Below, in pieces: positions 12,841 through 24,800 of a stretch of DNA of 64,000 nucleotides. The stretch is from contig OX637391.1 in the NCBI GenBank assembly GCA_951799425.1, forward strand, positions 45,975,069-46,039,068. The letters run 5' to 3'. Under the pieces are notes generated by a model. That model ran no database searches. It had not been told where the DNA came from and saw only the letters and a list, made by a program, of their open reading frames with translations. The first letter of the stretch is position 1, and every line of letters begins with the position of its first letter. Source of the stretch: Ilex aquifolium. Taxonomy: Eukaryota; Streptophyta; Magnoliopsida; Aquifoliales; Aquifoliaceae. Made by a program: the position numbers and the translations under genes.

Positions 12841-13364
12841 AACCTCAAGATTAGAGACCACTTCCTCCTGAAAAAAATAGGGTTGTTGTTTCACCCGTGG
12901 CCATTCCTGGCCTGCTGCACCCTTCGAGGTGGCACATATAAGGGAAGCACTGGTTGTGGTGCTTCCACTGGAATTGCCTATGTGGGGGGAAACAATGGTT
13001 GTTTCACGCCTCTTGAATGGCTCAAACTATCAGCTAGCCACTCTAATGCTTGTCTCGTGCGGCCAAACTCCTCTCTGATCAAGTCCCCTAGGCCTTGAAT
13101 AAACTTGGAGACCTGCTGAGAGACTTCATGCCATAAAGCCTTAATTGAGGCCTCCGACTTTGTGTCAAATTTGTGGTTCTCTTGCCCCCTGAGTGGAGGC
13201 AATTCTTCCCACAGGTTGGGGATGTCAGGCCTGCTTTCTTCAACAACTTCGTGTACTAGAGACATTTATGATGTGCCAACTTTGGCTTTCCGTCGGATAT
13301 TTGCCATGCTACTTCTTAGGATCTCATTAGGCGTGCCAAAAAATATGTTTGGCGTATTTTTGGA

Positions 13365-13780
13365 TTGTGGGCGTGCCAAAGTCCAATTGGAGATAAAATC
13401 CAAAGATGTATGACCTTACCTACTCGAATCGATGGAGGTTCTAAAATCGTGATTGTTCAGGTGATTGTAGCTAAACTTAGTATTAAATGAAAACAGTAAA
13501 AGAACATCGGAGTGATGATTACAAGAAAATTAAAATTACTCAAAAGCAAGTAATAAGAATAAGATAGGTTGGCTCTATGAAAAGTTCGTGTATTTGATCA
13601 TGGATCCTTTTTTAGTGGCCTAGCCTTTGCTATTTATAAAGATGTCCTTCAACCGTCGACCCATCTTTTTCGGCCATTACTTTGATCATGGCCCTGTCCC
13701 TTGAGATGCATGGATGTCCACTGAACCATCTCCAGCTAGCGGCTCATGATGTCACATGCTTGTATCTCAAGAGTGTAAAA
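13365..13780 (-). repeat. LTR of the 7.8-13.8 kb gypsy element (5' side)
   Basis: Homologous to 7830-8195, with an internal length difference of roughly 190 bp relative to that copy. It is followed on the minus strand by the TTTGGCACGCC leader and gag, so it is the 5' LTR. The upstream boundary is approximate. Confidence 0.7.
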
Positions 13781-14755
13781 ATATAAAAGGTTTTCCAAGC
13801 GTAGGAATGTATCATTTTTATAACTCGGTCGATTACTAAGGTCCAATCCTCAAGGAAAACGAGTGGTTTGAAAAGGTGATAAGCAAAGAAAAGTAAAAAC
13901 TCTAAATGTTTGGAAGATTGGTTGTAGAATTTATCAACTAAGAAATAACAATTTAAGAAAGGACCGGTTAATTGGTAAAGTTTATCTCACGTTCACATAC
14001 TTTGACCCAATTTGATAAATCACTAGAAATCATACTCAAACTCACTCAAGTGGGAAATATTATGTTAACACTCAAATGAAAACAACAAATGTGTATTTAA
14101 GCTAGTTGGCCTAATTTTGAAAAGATTACATTCACTTCAATTGTAGTGATTACAAGAATTACTCTTGCCAGACTTAACTGTCTAGGGGTAAGCAAGAAGA
14201 TATACATATCGAATGTATTTTCAACATTAATCATTCAAACAACCAAATATTTAATCTCTAGAAAAATCCTAATTGAATGAAAATCCCCATTCACGGATAA
14301 GAATCCCTTATCTGATTAAACCAGAATACGACTACTCACTCATAATGAAATTGAAAACAAAAGTAATTGAAGAAAGCATGATTGTAATTGAAAGCAGATA
14401 AAACTTGAAATTTAAATTGCACGTAAAAGAAATTACCTTTAATTAAATTGCAAAGAATGTAAATCGTTCACAATAGAGAATTAAAAATACTAGCCTTGTA
14501 AAAATTTAAAGACTAAATATAGAACAAAGCTTGGAATTGAAAATAACTGAAGAACTCTTGGACAGAGAAAACCCTAGTTCTAACCCTAGGAGAAGAAGAA
14601 AGAAAGAACGGTGAACTAAACGATGAAATTCGGTCCCTTTCTCTCTGGCTAGGTTTGGGTATTTATAGAAGAACATCCTCTAAAAATCCTCTCTTCTAAT
14701 CCACCAATCAGGGCCCTTTTAAATCTCAGCAGATCAACTTTCCAAAACAGTCCTC

Positions 14756-14985
14756 GCAGTAGAAATACACTACCCTGCCGGTAGAAAGCACAAAAATGAC
14801 GTACCGACAGAACTGTTCTCTATTTCATACAGCTACTAGTAGAACAACCTTTTGTTTAAGAACTACCAGTACGACAGTATCAAGCTACTAGTAGCTAAGG
14901 TCTTTGTTTCACTTCTACCAGTAGGAATGAACTTCTGCTAGTAAACGGTAATTATGCTTGTTGTTGACCCGGTAGAAGAACTATT
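14756..14985. repeat. Reiterated CTACYAGTAG-type dyads upstream of LTR TATA box
   Basis: Imperfect palindromes such as CTACTAGTAG, CTACCAGTAG and CCGGTAGAA recur about nine times. On the minus strand they lie 100-300 bp upstream of the TATA box near 14660. The layout resembles the CGTTCGAACG cluster of the solo LTR at 4370-6276, but the word is different. Confidence 0.65.
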
Positions 14986-15171
14986 GGTAGCACTGTCCTT
15001 CTCGTCAATTATTCTTCCAATGCCCTTGGCTTGACTCCTGAATCTCTTAACTCGACCTCCAAGTCCTCCACAGCATTAAAATGTGCACAAAACCTTGATT
15101 TTACACTAATTCACCTACAAATATGAATAATCTCCATAACATACAAAACTAAACAAAAACAGAAAATAAGT

Positions 15172-15460
15172 ACTCGTTTGGTAACGTTTTCGTTTTTCGT
15201 TTTTCAAAAACGAAAAACGAAAACGTTTTTTCGATTTTTTTTTGTTTTTGATTTGGTAACGTTTTTGTTTTTCGTTTTTCGAAAACGAAAAACGAAAACC
15301 GAAAACCACTTTTTTTGGTTTTTGAAAATCGCCCCTCGTTTACAAAACGGTGGCAGAAAATAAAAATAAAATCGGTTACCAAACGAGTTTTTTTTTCTTG
15401 TTTACGCTAAAAATAAAAAAAAAAACGAAAAACGAAAAACGAAAACGTTACCAAACGGGA
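15172..15460. mobile_element. MITE with long TIRs (CGTTTGGTAACGTTTTCG)
   Basis: The left end CGTTTGGTAACGTTTTCG is mirrored at the right end as CGAAAACGTTACCAAACG. A second, internal pair of similar ends (near 15252 and 15375) suggests a duplicated or self-nested unit. The sequence is dominated by GTTTTTCG/CGAAAAAC words, and the reading frames over it are artefacts of this. The target duplication was not clear. Confidence 0.75.
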
Positions 15461-16540
15461 CCAACATAGCTAAAATGAATGACATGGGACCCACCCCCGA
15501 ACTTAGGCTTTGCTAGTCCCTTAGCAAACCAAAGAGGAACAAACATAAAAATCTTAACATTGCACAATAAATTCCAAAACATAATCCATAATATAACAAG
15601 TATCATAAATCGAAATGGATATCTCAAAAGAAATTGTGGCACACATCTGGAATCAAATAGACTTCATTTATATATCTGTGTTGTGTTTTGTGATACAAAA
15701 AAGAATAAAATGTAATAACCTACTACCTAAAGTTCTTCTACTAGGCTATTACTACCCAAAAGAAACTATCTAACGTTCTTCTAAAACCTATATATAACTA
15801 GACAGTAAAAATCAAAAGAAAACATAAAAAGTAGGGAAGTAGGTCCTAAAAGTCAATCACTAAGAATCTGAAGCATCCCCCTCCTCATCATCATCCTCAT
15901 CATCTAAAGTGTCCTCCTGACTACTACTCACCATGGCCGCACTGAGAGGTGTAGTAGCAATAGGAGCAAATCCTGGTCTAGTAGCAGGAGTAGGAGTAGA
16001 AGCAAGTGTTGGAGTCTCCCCTGGAAAAGCACCCATAAATAGCCTCTTTAGAATCCCCATACAAATGTCTACCTTCGACTATACCCTCTCTTGAGAATGC
16101 CTATCAACTCTCACCTTACTCTCAATACCACTTAACCTCTCCTCCAACTTGCTAACTCTCTGGTGCACAGTAGCTCGAGAGGTAGGGGCAATCTCAGTAG
16201 AATCAGCAGTAGTAGAATGAGTGGTCTTGCTCTTACACTTAGAGCCACTAGCCTTTAGACATCGTAGAGCTCTTCCTCTCTCCTACACTACTAATATGGT
16301 CTAGCTCAGGAGGTCGAAGGGTTTCAGATGCCAGCTTCTTCACCCCAGCTCCCTGGTAGGGCTTGATAATCATACTACCAAAGGGCATGTTCCCCTTCGG
16401 TCTCCTAGCCATGCAATAGTCTCTCAACATGCCCCAAATCATCAAGGCAATGTCGATCCTAGACCCTACCATGAATTCATGCAAAAGAACAATCTTTAGA
16501 TAAAAGTCAAATGGGAGCAGCAAAAAATTATCTTTCACGT

Positions 16541-16760
16541 CAAAATGTAGTATCTATAATACAAGGAATCAAATGGAGAAATACATCGTTTCGTTGCATA
16601 TATACAGTAAAGCAAAGAAATTTGGAGCCCCTAAATTTTACAGTTTATAAGTTTTGGAAAAATTCTATCATTTATGTGCAATTCGTCTTGGACCTCAGAA
16701 ATCTTACGGAGCCCAATGAATTTAACTAGGAATGATCAAACTTGACGGTAATTCCCAATC
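16541..16760. other. Unassigned stretch between two retroelements
   Basis: About 220 bp without recognisable coding or repeat signature, separating the minus-strand gypsy remnant from the plus-strand copia body. Confidence 0.4.
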
Positions 16761-19700
16761 TTAAGGGAATGTGGATCTTTCCAAAGAAAAATTTGGTGAA
16801 GGTGGTTCTAGATATGCAGGAAGAGGCCGAGGCGCTTATCGTGGTCGTGGTCGTGGTCGTGGACAAGGATACAACCGAGCTGGTCGGGGTTATCAAAATG
16901 GTGGTAGAGGCAACCAAAGGCAGGACCATCAAGACAAGCAATGTTATTCGTGTAAGCAATATGGGCACATTTCACCAAATTGCCCAAACAAGGCTCAGCA
17001 GAAAGCCAACTTTGCTAAAGCAGAACAAGAGGAAGGTAACTTGTTTCTTACATGTCTAGAGTCAAAAGCAAGTATGGGTGATATGTGGCTCTTGGACAGC
17101 GGCTGTAGTAACCATATGACAGGGGAGAAAAGTCTCTTCCGTAGCATAGACGAATCTGCAAAATCAAAAGTACGACTGGGTGATAACAAGCAACTCCAAA
17201 TTGAAGGCAAGGGAACTATTGGAGCTAAATTCAAATCAGGTAGTGAACGATCTATCCATGATGTTTATTATTCTCCTGATTTAGCCCACAATTTGTTAAG
17301 TGTCGGTCAATTAGTCGAAAGAGGATATTCAATGTTGTTTGAAAATAATATGTGTGAAATTAAAAGAAAAGGGGTATCCGATAAACCTCTCGTTCAGATT
17401 CCCATGACTAAGAATCGGATGTTTCCCCTTGATCTTTCTTGTTTGAATGAGTGTGCATTGGTTGCTAATGTTAAAGACGATTCTAGACTTTGGCATTTAC
17501 GATACGGTCACTTGAATTTTAATGGGCTGAAGTTGTTAAATCAGAAGCATATGGTGTTTGGTTTGCCTTCAATCCATTGCATTGATGATGTCTGTGAAGG
17601 CTGCATATATGGGAAGCAACATAGGTTACCATTTCCTGTCGGCAAAGCTTGGAGAGCCAAGAAGCCTCTTGAAATTGTTCATGCTGATATATGTGGCCCA
17701 ACAAGGACCTTATCCTTCAATAAGAGTAGATATTTTTTACTCTTTACGGATGATTATACTCGTATGAGTTGGGTGTATTTCCTTTCTTACAAATCAGAAG
17801 CTTATGAAAAGTTTCAGGAGTTCAAAGCTTTTGCAGAAAAGGAAAGTGGGCAGGTCATAAAAGTTCTTCGCATTGATAGAGGGGGAGAGTTCTTATCCAA
17901 TGAGTTCACCTATTTTTGCAAGCAAAATGGGATTCAAAGGCATCTAACAGTGAGAAAAACCCCAGAACAGAATGGTGTTGCCGAAAGGAAGAACCGAACG
18001 GTGGTGGAGATGGCTAGAAGCATGCTAAGTGAGAAAGGACTGCCCAATGAATTCTAGGCTGAAGCAGTAGCTACATCCGTATTTCTTCTCAACATATCTC
18101 CAACTAAGGCTGTCCGAAACATGACTCCCTATGAAGCTTGGTGGAATCGAAAACCCAATGTAAGTCATCTAAAGATTTTTGGTAGCATTGCTTATTCTCT
18201 GATTGACTCTAATAACCGTTCTAAGCTTGATAAAAAGAGCGAGAAATGTATCTTTGTTGGGTATAGCGGTGAAACCAAGGGTTATCGGTTGTATAATCCA
18301 GAAAATGGGAAACTCGTTATTCGTCGAGATGTTGTATTCGATGAAAACAGTTTCTGGAATTGGAAAGAAGAACAAAATCAGCAAGTGCCTTTTGAGGATA
18401 TAGTCGAGCCGACACAAGCAACAGAGAATCAAGTGTCACCTCAGCGTTCTCCATCATCAAACTCATTGGGAAGGTCTACTTCAAGAGAATTAAATAATGA
18501 AGGCAGCGACAACTCAGATTCTGCACCTGATTCTGATACCCCTCCTCGTAAGTATCGATCTTTAGCCGAGATTTATGAATCATGCACTTTTGCTTTGTTA
18601 AGTGCAGAACCTGTTAACTATGAAGAAGCACAAGGGAAAGAAGAATGGGAGCAATCTATGCAAGAGGAAATTATTGCAATCGAAAAAAATGGCACGTGGG
18701 AGTTAGTAGACTTGCCATGTGAGAAGAAAGCAATTGGCGTCAAATGGATTTACAAGGTGAAATGCAATCCAGACGGAACCGTGCAAAAGTATAAAGCAAG
18801 GCTCGTTGCCAAGGGGTATGTGCAACAACAAGGTACTGATTTTATTGAGAATTTTTCTCCAGTAGCAAGATTTGAGACGGTTCGAATTGTTTTGGCTGTA
18901 GCTGCTCAAAATAAATGGCCTGTATTTCAGTTTGATGTTAAGTCGGCATTTCTAAATGGTTTTTTGGAAGAGGATGTGTATGTGGCACAACCACAGGGGT
19001 TTATAGTCGAAGGTCAAGAGGAGAAAGTTTACAAGCTTAAGAAGGCGTTGTACGGACTCAAGCAAGCTCCGAGAGCTTGGTATAGCAGGTTGGATACTTA
19101 TCTTCATCAAAATGGGTACCATAGAAGTGATAGCGAGCCGACATTGTATGTGAAGGTGACATGTACTGGTGATATCCTCATTATATGTGTCTATGTAGAT
19201 GATATTATATATACATCATCTTCTAACACTCTTGTCAAGGAATTCAAGGTCAGCATGATGCAGGAATTTGACATGACAGATTTGGGATCTATGCATTACT
19301 TTCTTGGCATCCAAGTTCAGCAAACAGATGAAGGAATTTTTATTTGCCAAGAAAAGTATGCACGGGAATTGCTGAAGAAGTTTAATATGATGGGTTGTAA
19401 AACCTCGTCTACTCCCATGAACCCAAATGAGAAGCTATGTGCGGAAGATGGGACTGCAAGGGCCGATGAAAGAATGTTCAGGAGCATGATTGGCGGACTG
19501 ATGTACTTAACCAACACCCGCCCAGATATAATGTTTTCTGTGAGTCTACTGTCCAGATTCATGCATACACCGACCATGCATCATCTCGGAACAGCAAAGA
19601 GAATCCTTCGCTATGTACAGGAAACTAACGATTATGGGATTTGGTACAAACCAGCTGCTGAATTCAGTTTAATTGGTTTTACTGATAGTGATTGGGCAGG

Positions 19701-20147
19701 TTTTGTGGATGATAGGAAAAGCACGAGTGGGTTTATATTCACTCTTGGCTCGGGGGCTGTGTCATGGTCTTCAAAGAAACAAGCAAGTGTTGCATTATCA
19801 TCTTCAGAGGCAGAATACATAGCAGCCTCATCTGCAACGTGTCAATCAATTTGGATGCGGCGAATTTTGGAGGATTTACATCAAGTTCAAGGAGCAGCCA
19901 CAAAGATTTACTGTGACAACAAGGCCACCATCTCTATGACTAAGAACCCGGTCTTCCATGGGAGAACAAAACACATTGAACTTCGACACCATTTCATTCG
20001 AGAAGCTGTTGCTAAAGGCATGGTAATGATGGAGCATTGCTCAACCAATGACCAAAGTGCAGATGGGTTTACAAAGGCACTCTCATATCCGAAGTTCGTG
20101 AAGTTTCGGTCCTCACTCAATGTTTCCAGTTTCGCATCAAAGGGGAG

Positions 20148-20472
20148 TGATAAGAATTGATGCAAAACGTGATTAATTTAGTTAGCAGAATTATGTTGAT
20201 TTAGTCTTTAACTGTTAACTAGAAAGCAGGAGAGGAGTTGCAGAAGACCTAGTCTGTAGTAGTTGCTTTTATTTAGGAATTAGTTGCTACTTTATAGGCA
20301 TTGTGGTTATGGTTTTAGGTTATAAATAAAGGGTGTAATCAGCCGTTGAATATATGAGAATTGCAGAGTATTTTTCTTCCATTTTGAATTGATAAAGCTG
20401 TAGCTTTTTTCTTCTCTCTGTTTTTACTCTGTATTCAAACTCTTGTTGCCTTTGTCTCTCTTATTTCCAACA
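20148..20472 (+). repeat. LTR of the young copia element, plus orientation (325 bp)
   Basis: Begins TGATAAGAATTG directly after the purine tract and ends TTATTTCCAACA. A TATA box (TTATAAATAAA) lies near 20322. Matches 21513-21210 base for base apart from a 21-bp segment bounded by short GTTGCT/GTAGTTGC repeats. Confidence 0.9.
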
Positions 20473-21192
20473 GTTTGTTACCAAATTTTTCTTTGGAAAG
20501 ATCCACATTCGACTGAAATGCCTGTTCCAGATTCTTATTTTCAGCCCTGTTCATCCTACCTTCATGTGCTAAAAGAGACCCCATTAAATCATTCAAAGAA
20601 TAAGTATTCATATCCTTAGATTCTTCAATAGCAGTAACTACATGATCCCACTTGGAAGGAAGACTTCGTAAAATCTTCTCAACTACTTTTTGATCAGAAA
20701 TATCTTCACCAAATGTTTTCATTTGATTTACTATGATAGATACTCTAGTAATGTAATCTTGCACTGATTCATTACCTTTCATAAGGAGTGTTTCGAAGTC
20801 CCGACGAAACGTTTGGAGTTTCACCATCGTTACCTTGCTATCTCCATGAAACTCCTGCCTCAAAATTTCCCATGCATCCTTCGATTTGGCAGCATTTGCA
20901 AGACGGGGAAAAATAGCCTCCGTCACAGCTTGTTGTAAAACAAGCAGGGCCTTCGCATCCTTCTTACGAAGCTCCCTCACCTCAGCTGCTGTATCTACAT
21001 AGCCAGATTCAACAAGCTCCCATAGGTCTTGTGAGATGAAAAAAGTCTTCATCTTAATGCTCCAGAACTCGTAGTTCTCTCCATTGAAAATTGGCACTAG
21101 AGACTGGTTTTGTGATACATTGAGAGAATTCATGATTTCTCCTCTTTGAAGCCTTTTCACAAACACCTCAAGCCCAATTGGATCAGACCTGG

Positions 21193-21204
21193 GCTCTGAT
21201 ACCA
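21193..21204 (-). other. Primer-binding site (initiator tRNA-Met type)
   Basis: On the minus strand TGGTATCAGAGC follows the LTR end after five bases. This is the standard plant copia primer-binding site, complementary to the 3' end of initiator tRNA-Met, and it identifies the adjoining LTR as the 5' LTR. Confidence 0.9.
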
Positions 21205-21209
21205 CAAAC

Positions 21210-21513
21210 TGTTGGAAATAAGAGAGACAAAGGCAACAAGAGTTTGAATACAGAGTAAAAACAGAGAGAAGAAAAAAGCTACAGCTTTATCAATTCAAAA
21301 TGGAAGAAAAATACTCTGCAATTCTCATATATTCAACGGCTGATTACACCCTTTATTTATAACCTAAAACCATAACCACAATGCCTATAAAGTAGCAACT
21401 ACTACAGACTAGGTCTTCTGCAACTCCTCTCCTGCTTTCTAGTTAACAGTTAAAGACTAAATCAACATAATTCTGCTAACTAAATTAATCACGTTTTGCA
21501 TCAATTCTTATCA
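21210..21513 (-). repeat. LTR of the young copia element, minus orientation (304 bp)
   Basis: Reverse complement of 20148-20472 apart from a 21-bp length difference. It lies about 210 bp beyond the stop codon of the ATL gene, so it may influence that gene's 3' end. Confidence 0.9.
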
Positions 21514-21723
21514 CAACCCCACACCATTTCTTCAAACTTGCTCAATGCATGTGTGTGTCTAGTCGCGAGCGTGCTTGCACATGAGGTTTCCTTCTGGCTC
21601 AATTACGAGTCAAGATTCTCACCATCAATAGAAAAATCATCCAAATTGATAAAATCAAGTCCAAGAAAATACTTGGGTTTGCAAGTTAGAGTCCATACCC
21701 TTTTATCAACACAATCCATTAGA

Positions 21724-22215
21724 TTAGTTTTGTAGTGCTGCTGAGGGGACGACCTCCACGAGAGACGTTGGCATTGGTGACGTTCGACAAATTGGGCATG
21801 TTCTGTGAATCCTTAACCAAGGGTCAATGCACTTCTGATGGAAGAAGTGGCTGCAGTCAGGCAACAGGCGAAGCATGTCAGTGTCTTTATAGTCAGCCAA
21901 GCATATGGAGCAGCCTGAAGCGATAGAGCCTTCCTGGAGCTTGGCATCGGAGTAGAGAAGTTCGGGGTACGTGAGAAGGGTGTCTTCGTCGAGTCCTTGT
22001 CGAATTGTTATTGAGTCATCCTCAGTGGTGGGGTCTATGGAGCTTCTATCGGAGGAGGGGTCGCCGCACAATCGTTTGCATATTAAGGAACCAAAAGCGA
22101 TGATTGCTGTCATTATGAGGAGTCCAAAGGAAATGCCAATGGCATAGCCTAAACAACCACTCCTTTGACCACCCATATCATTGGTGGCATCAGTGGACTC
22201 AATTGTGTTGTTCAT
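21724..22215 (-). CDS. ATL-type RING-H2 finger E3 ubiquitin ligase, membrane-anchored
   Basis: A 163-residue intronless protein, typical for the ATL family, whose members transfer ubiquitin from E2 enzymes to substrates at membranes. In order it shows a short N-terminus, one hydrophobic membrane segment (about 22-45), a GLD motif (74-76, [11 protein letters not shown]) and a complete RING-H2 domain with ligands C102, C105, C121, H123, H126, C129, C140 and C143. The ATL-specific proline two residues before the third cysteine (P119) and the tryptophan W133 are present. The start is the ATG at 22215-22213, giving the usual short extracytoplasmic N-terminus. No partner gene is adjacent; a young copia LTR lies about 210 bp downstream. 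A second, damaged copy is at 49109-49633. The substrate is unknown. It resembles ATL67/ATL70-72-like members, but I do not assign an orthologue. Confidence 0.88.
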   Translation of the reverse strand: MNNTIESTDATNDMGGQRSGCLGYAIGISFGLLIMTAIIAFGSLICKRLCGDPSSDRSSIDPTTEDDSITIRQGLDEDTLLTYPELLYSDAKLQEGSIASGCSICLADYKDTDMLRLLPDCSHFFHQKCIDPWLRIHRTCPICRTSPMPTSLVEVVPSAALQN

Positions 22216-22720
22216 TTGCTCTAAAGATCGAAGTTTGTGGGGTTGAAAATGGTACTATGGGGTGGGGGGGTGTGTGTGTGAAAAAGAGAGAGAGGGGGGG
22301 GGGGGGGGTAGGGCTGGGCCAGGAAGATATATGGACGTTAGGGGAAATGGGAAAGAAGAGAGAGAGACTGAGAGAGAAAACGAGAGGAGTTGACAAGCTA
22401 GAGAGCTTTGTTTGAATTTTGTGGAAAGAGAAAAGATGAGGACAATGACTGTGTGTGCGTGGGGGGGAGGAAGAGTGTATGTGAGTGAGTGAGTTCTTAG
22501 GGAAGTATGATGGTGGGGGAAATGGGAAAGATGAGGATATGGCTTTTGAAATAAGGAAGATGCATATAAGTTGAGACTTGGGAGAGGAGGAGAGTTGAAA
22601 AACTAGAAAGCATTGGTTGAAGTCTGAAAATACAGAAAAGATGAGGCTCATTAGGTTAGGAAGTTCTGAAATAGGGAAGTCAACTGTGAGTGAGAGAGAG
22701 AGATCACTAGATTTTTTCCC
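22216..22720 (-). promoter_or_regulatory. GA/CT-rich upstream region of ATL copy 1
   Basis: Several GA runs (about 22284-22300, 22354-22386 and 22686-22704) and a long G tract (about 22295-22307) precede the start codon. On the gene's own strand they are CT-rich, as is common in plant 5' UTRs and core promoters. No clear TATA box was identified. Long reading frames over this stretch are by-products of the repeats. Confidence 0.45.
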
Positions 22721-24762
22721 CTTCTTTTAAGTGTGCTAGCTTGGATCAGTAGGTGGTCAACTCTTGTGCATTTGCCTGTACCAGAAACTCCCTATGATTT
22801 TTTTAGGCATGCCATACCCACCCATGATTGTTATAAACTTATCACTTACTCCTAGAATATATTTACCTCCTAAGAATACTACTTTTGACATTTAAAACTT
22901 ATCAACTAATACTTTCTATGAAAATATCCAACAACATAATTATAATAATGCTACCGATATTTTGTCAGGTGCCACATCATTAAATAGGCAAAATATGTTA
23001 AAAAATTTTAGATCCGAATTACATTAGTGGATAGAGAATGGCAAGGATCCTTATCCATCATTAAGTTGCTCATCAAAGTTTTTAGAAAAAAAGAGGTTTG
23101 TATCAAAACTGTGTGCTTATCCGATCCCTGTCTCAATTACCCATAGTTTGAGAGTCAAAAAAAAAAACATTACCCACAGTTTTGACTCATTAAATATAGA
23201 TTACACAATTATTAATATGGCATGTGAGCAACCCTAAATCTCGTAAAAAAAGGTTTGCTCCCACATAAAATATATTGTGAGGAAAGTTGGTGGAAAGTTC
23301 TTAAATGGATTATTGAAAAAATATGAAAAGTATCCAAGCAGACCTAAACTCAGGAACTATTGGCTGTTTGGTTCAAGTAAGAAATAACTAATTTATCATC
23401 TTATTCTATCACATTCATATGCATCAATGCATGTTTGATTCAAGATTGGGGTAAGTCTGTGGATACATAATTATCATATTGCATGTGCATCGTACGTTTG
23501 AATTGAAAATAAAAACACACTTGTATCAAATCCCATCAAAAATCAAGTCTGGAATACTTGGCTCAATTTCATCATAATTGTAATATTAATCAAAATTAGT
23601 TTATCAATCAAAACATAGGTTGGTTTCTATAGTTATGTGATGTTATTTGAAATTATGGATTACAGCAAGTATTTGACACATGGTTCAAACCTAATATATA
23701 TTAAGTTATCATCAAACTTGCAAACTGTATCACACATCTGAATTACAACTTTCAAAAATGACAGAAATTCATTCAAGATGAGGCTTCTCAAAACGACAAG
23801 TAGAGCAAGTCAAGTACTTATCCGTCTAAACGATACATCGAGAGTTTAAATTTGAGAATTAGTCAATCAAATGGTAAAGTTGACTACTGTTTATTTAAGG
23901 GAACATTACAGGAAGTTTCACAATTTATTTTCATCAAAATGCAGTTATGATGCATTTATCAAGGTTTTAGTGGCAATCTCGGCTGCTTCTAAACGGGAAT
24001 TGTGTTGGGGAGTGTTATATGATTTTGTTCAACAGAAGTGTATATGCCACCAAATGGATTTTAACATTCTCTAGGCTTCACCAACTTTCATTCTCTCTCT
24101 TTTTTGGGGGGAAATACTACTTGGACTCTAAAAGTTGACGCTATTTGTTGACTCCATCCATTACAATCATTGAATAAGTAATGGATCCGAATAAATGCTA
24201 GGATCCATGGTTAAATGAGTGATTGATAAAATCAACAAATGGTGTTAACTTTTGAAATCCAAGTAGCACTTTCTCTCCATGGTAAATTGTCTGTCACGTC
24301 TTGGAATATAAGTATAACCCTCTTATATAAAGTTAATCCACTTGAATTCACGGCATGATATACTATTAAAAAAATCAAAGAAATGTGGATTTTAAAAGCA
24401 TCTAAATCCGCTTCCTCCCTACATGGTGGTTGACTTAATCAACTAAATTTTGTTATAAGCAATGCACAGAAAAATAAATAAATAAAATAAGCAATGACTT
24501 CATTAGATGGCCCTGGATTTCTTGCAGCAAGCAACTAAGGAGGGTCTCTAAGTTGAGAAAATATTCATTACAACAGTGTTATTATGTCAGTATTGCCATG
24601 TAGTATCACCAATCAATAATGTGTAAATAAATAAGAAAATAGACTCCACACAAACTAATAACTATCGGTTTATGTAAGTCAATAACTACATACTTTTCTT
24701 CTATTTAAGTCAATAACTACCGAAGTAAGGTTCACCTTACTCATTTGGTGTTTTATTATTGA
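22720..24762. other. Intergenic DNA upstream of ATL copy 1, homologous to 50690-51700
   Basis: AT-rich, without a supported gene. Blocks at 22800-22830, 23755-23790 and 23935-24085 match 50712-50745, 51270-51300 and 51530-51700 in the same order (for example CAGAAATTCATTCAAGATG and CCACCAAATGG). The reading frame at 23871-24074 is not preserved in the other copy, so it is probably non-coding. Nothing else is recognised. Confidence 0.55.
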
Positions 24763-24800
24763 CTAGTAATAACCCGTGCCTAAAGGCACTTTGCCACCTA
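24763..24800 (-). terminator. Helitron 3' end: hairpin plus CTAG
   Basis: GTGCCTTTAGGCAC (24789-24776 on the minus strand) is a perfect palindrome, ending about 10 bp before the CTAG terminus (24766-24763). It is the termination hairpin typical of Helitron 3' ends. Confidence 0.9.

Larger units (their letters stand above)
7830..13790 (-). mobile_element. Ty3/gypsy fossil with two LTRs (Tat-like gag, RT, RNase H)
   Basis: Parts on the minus strand, in order: LTR about 13780-13365; a leader with a TTTGGCACGCC block near 13340; gag at about 13265-11990 (KVPMFVMFSGEDSQSTVEHI block); a decayed stretch 11990-9400 covering late gag and protease; RT at 9350-8610 (RVCCEYRGLN and FMDGKAGYHQI blocks); an RNase H start at 8433-8197 (YYLSR and IEKLCLALYFA blocks); then a second LTR about 8195-7830. 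No integrase was seen. The two LTRs are clearly homologous but diverged, with length differences between them. At least half a dozen breaks are spread over the coding part. An old, dead copy. Confidence 0.8.
13790..16540 (-). mobile_element. Athila/Tat-like Ty3/gypsy remnant: accessory ORF and LTR
   Basis: On the minus strand 16538-15860 encodes pieces of the 'putative plant transposon protein' type found in Athila/Tat-class gypsy elements (GNMPFGSMII block) with an acidic DEDDDEEGD tail. Downstream a G-rich tract (CGGGGGTGGG, minus, near 15495) resembles a polypurine tract. It is followed by about 1.4 kb of LTR-like DNA with a TATA box (CTATAAATACCC, minus, near 14660). A MITE sits inside the LTR at 15172-15460. 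The coding part has several breaks. Family assignment is inferred from the ORF and overall layout. Confidence 0.5.
16761..21513. mobile_element. Young, rearranged Ty1/copia element (Ale/Retrofit-like) with face-to-face LTRs
   Basis: The body on the plus strand (16761-20147) carries, in order, late gag with an RGG-rich tract and a CCHC knuckle (CYSCKQYGHISPNC), protease (LLDSGCSNHMT), integrase, reverse transcriptase (YVDDIIY) and RNase H. It is followed by a purine tract (AAAGGGGAG, 20139-20147) and a plus-oriented LTR. The 5' part (LTR, primer-binding site and early gag, 21513-20473) lies immediately downstream on the minus strand. The two LTRs are identical by eye except for one 21-bp length difference, so the insertion is very recent. 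The element is broken: it is rearranged, and its body has at least one interruption. Confidence 0.85.

Noticed and set aside
15149-15382. Phe/Lys/Arg-rich frames in both strands
   Set aside because: Direct consequence of GTTTTTCG/CGAAAAAC words in a MITE.
22199-22651. 150-codon frame overlapping the start of ATL copy 1 in the upstream region
   Set aside because: Composition follows the GA/CT-rich leader (Ser/Pro/Phe-rich), and there is no recognised domain; the ATL leader explains it.
23871-24074. 67-codon frame upstream of ATL copy 1 as a possible small gene
   Set aside because: The homologous DNA near 51.5-51.7 kb does not keep the frame, which argues against coding function.
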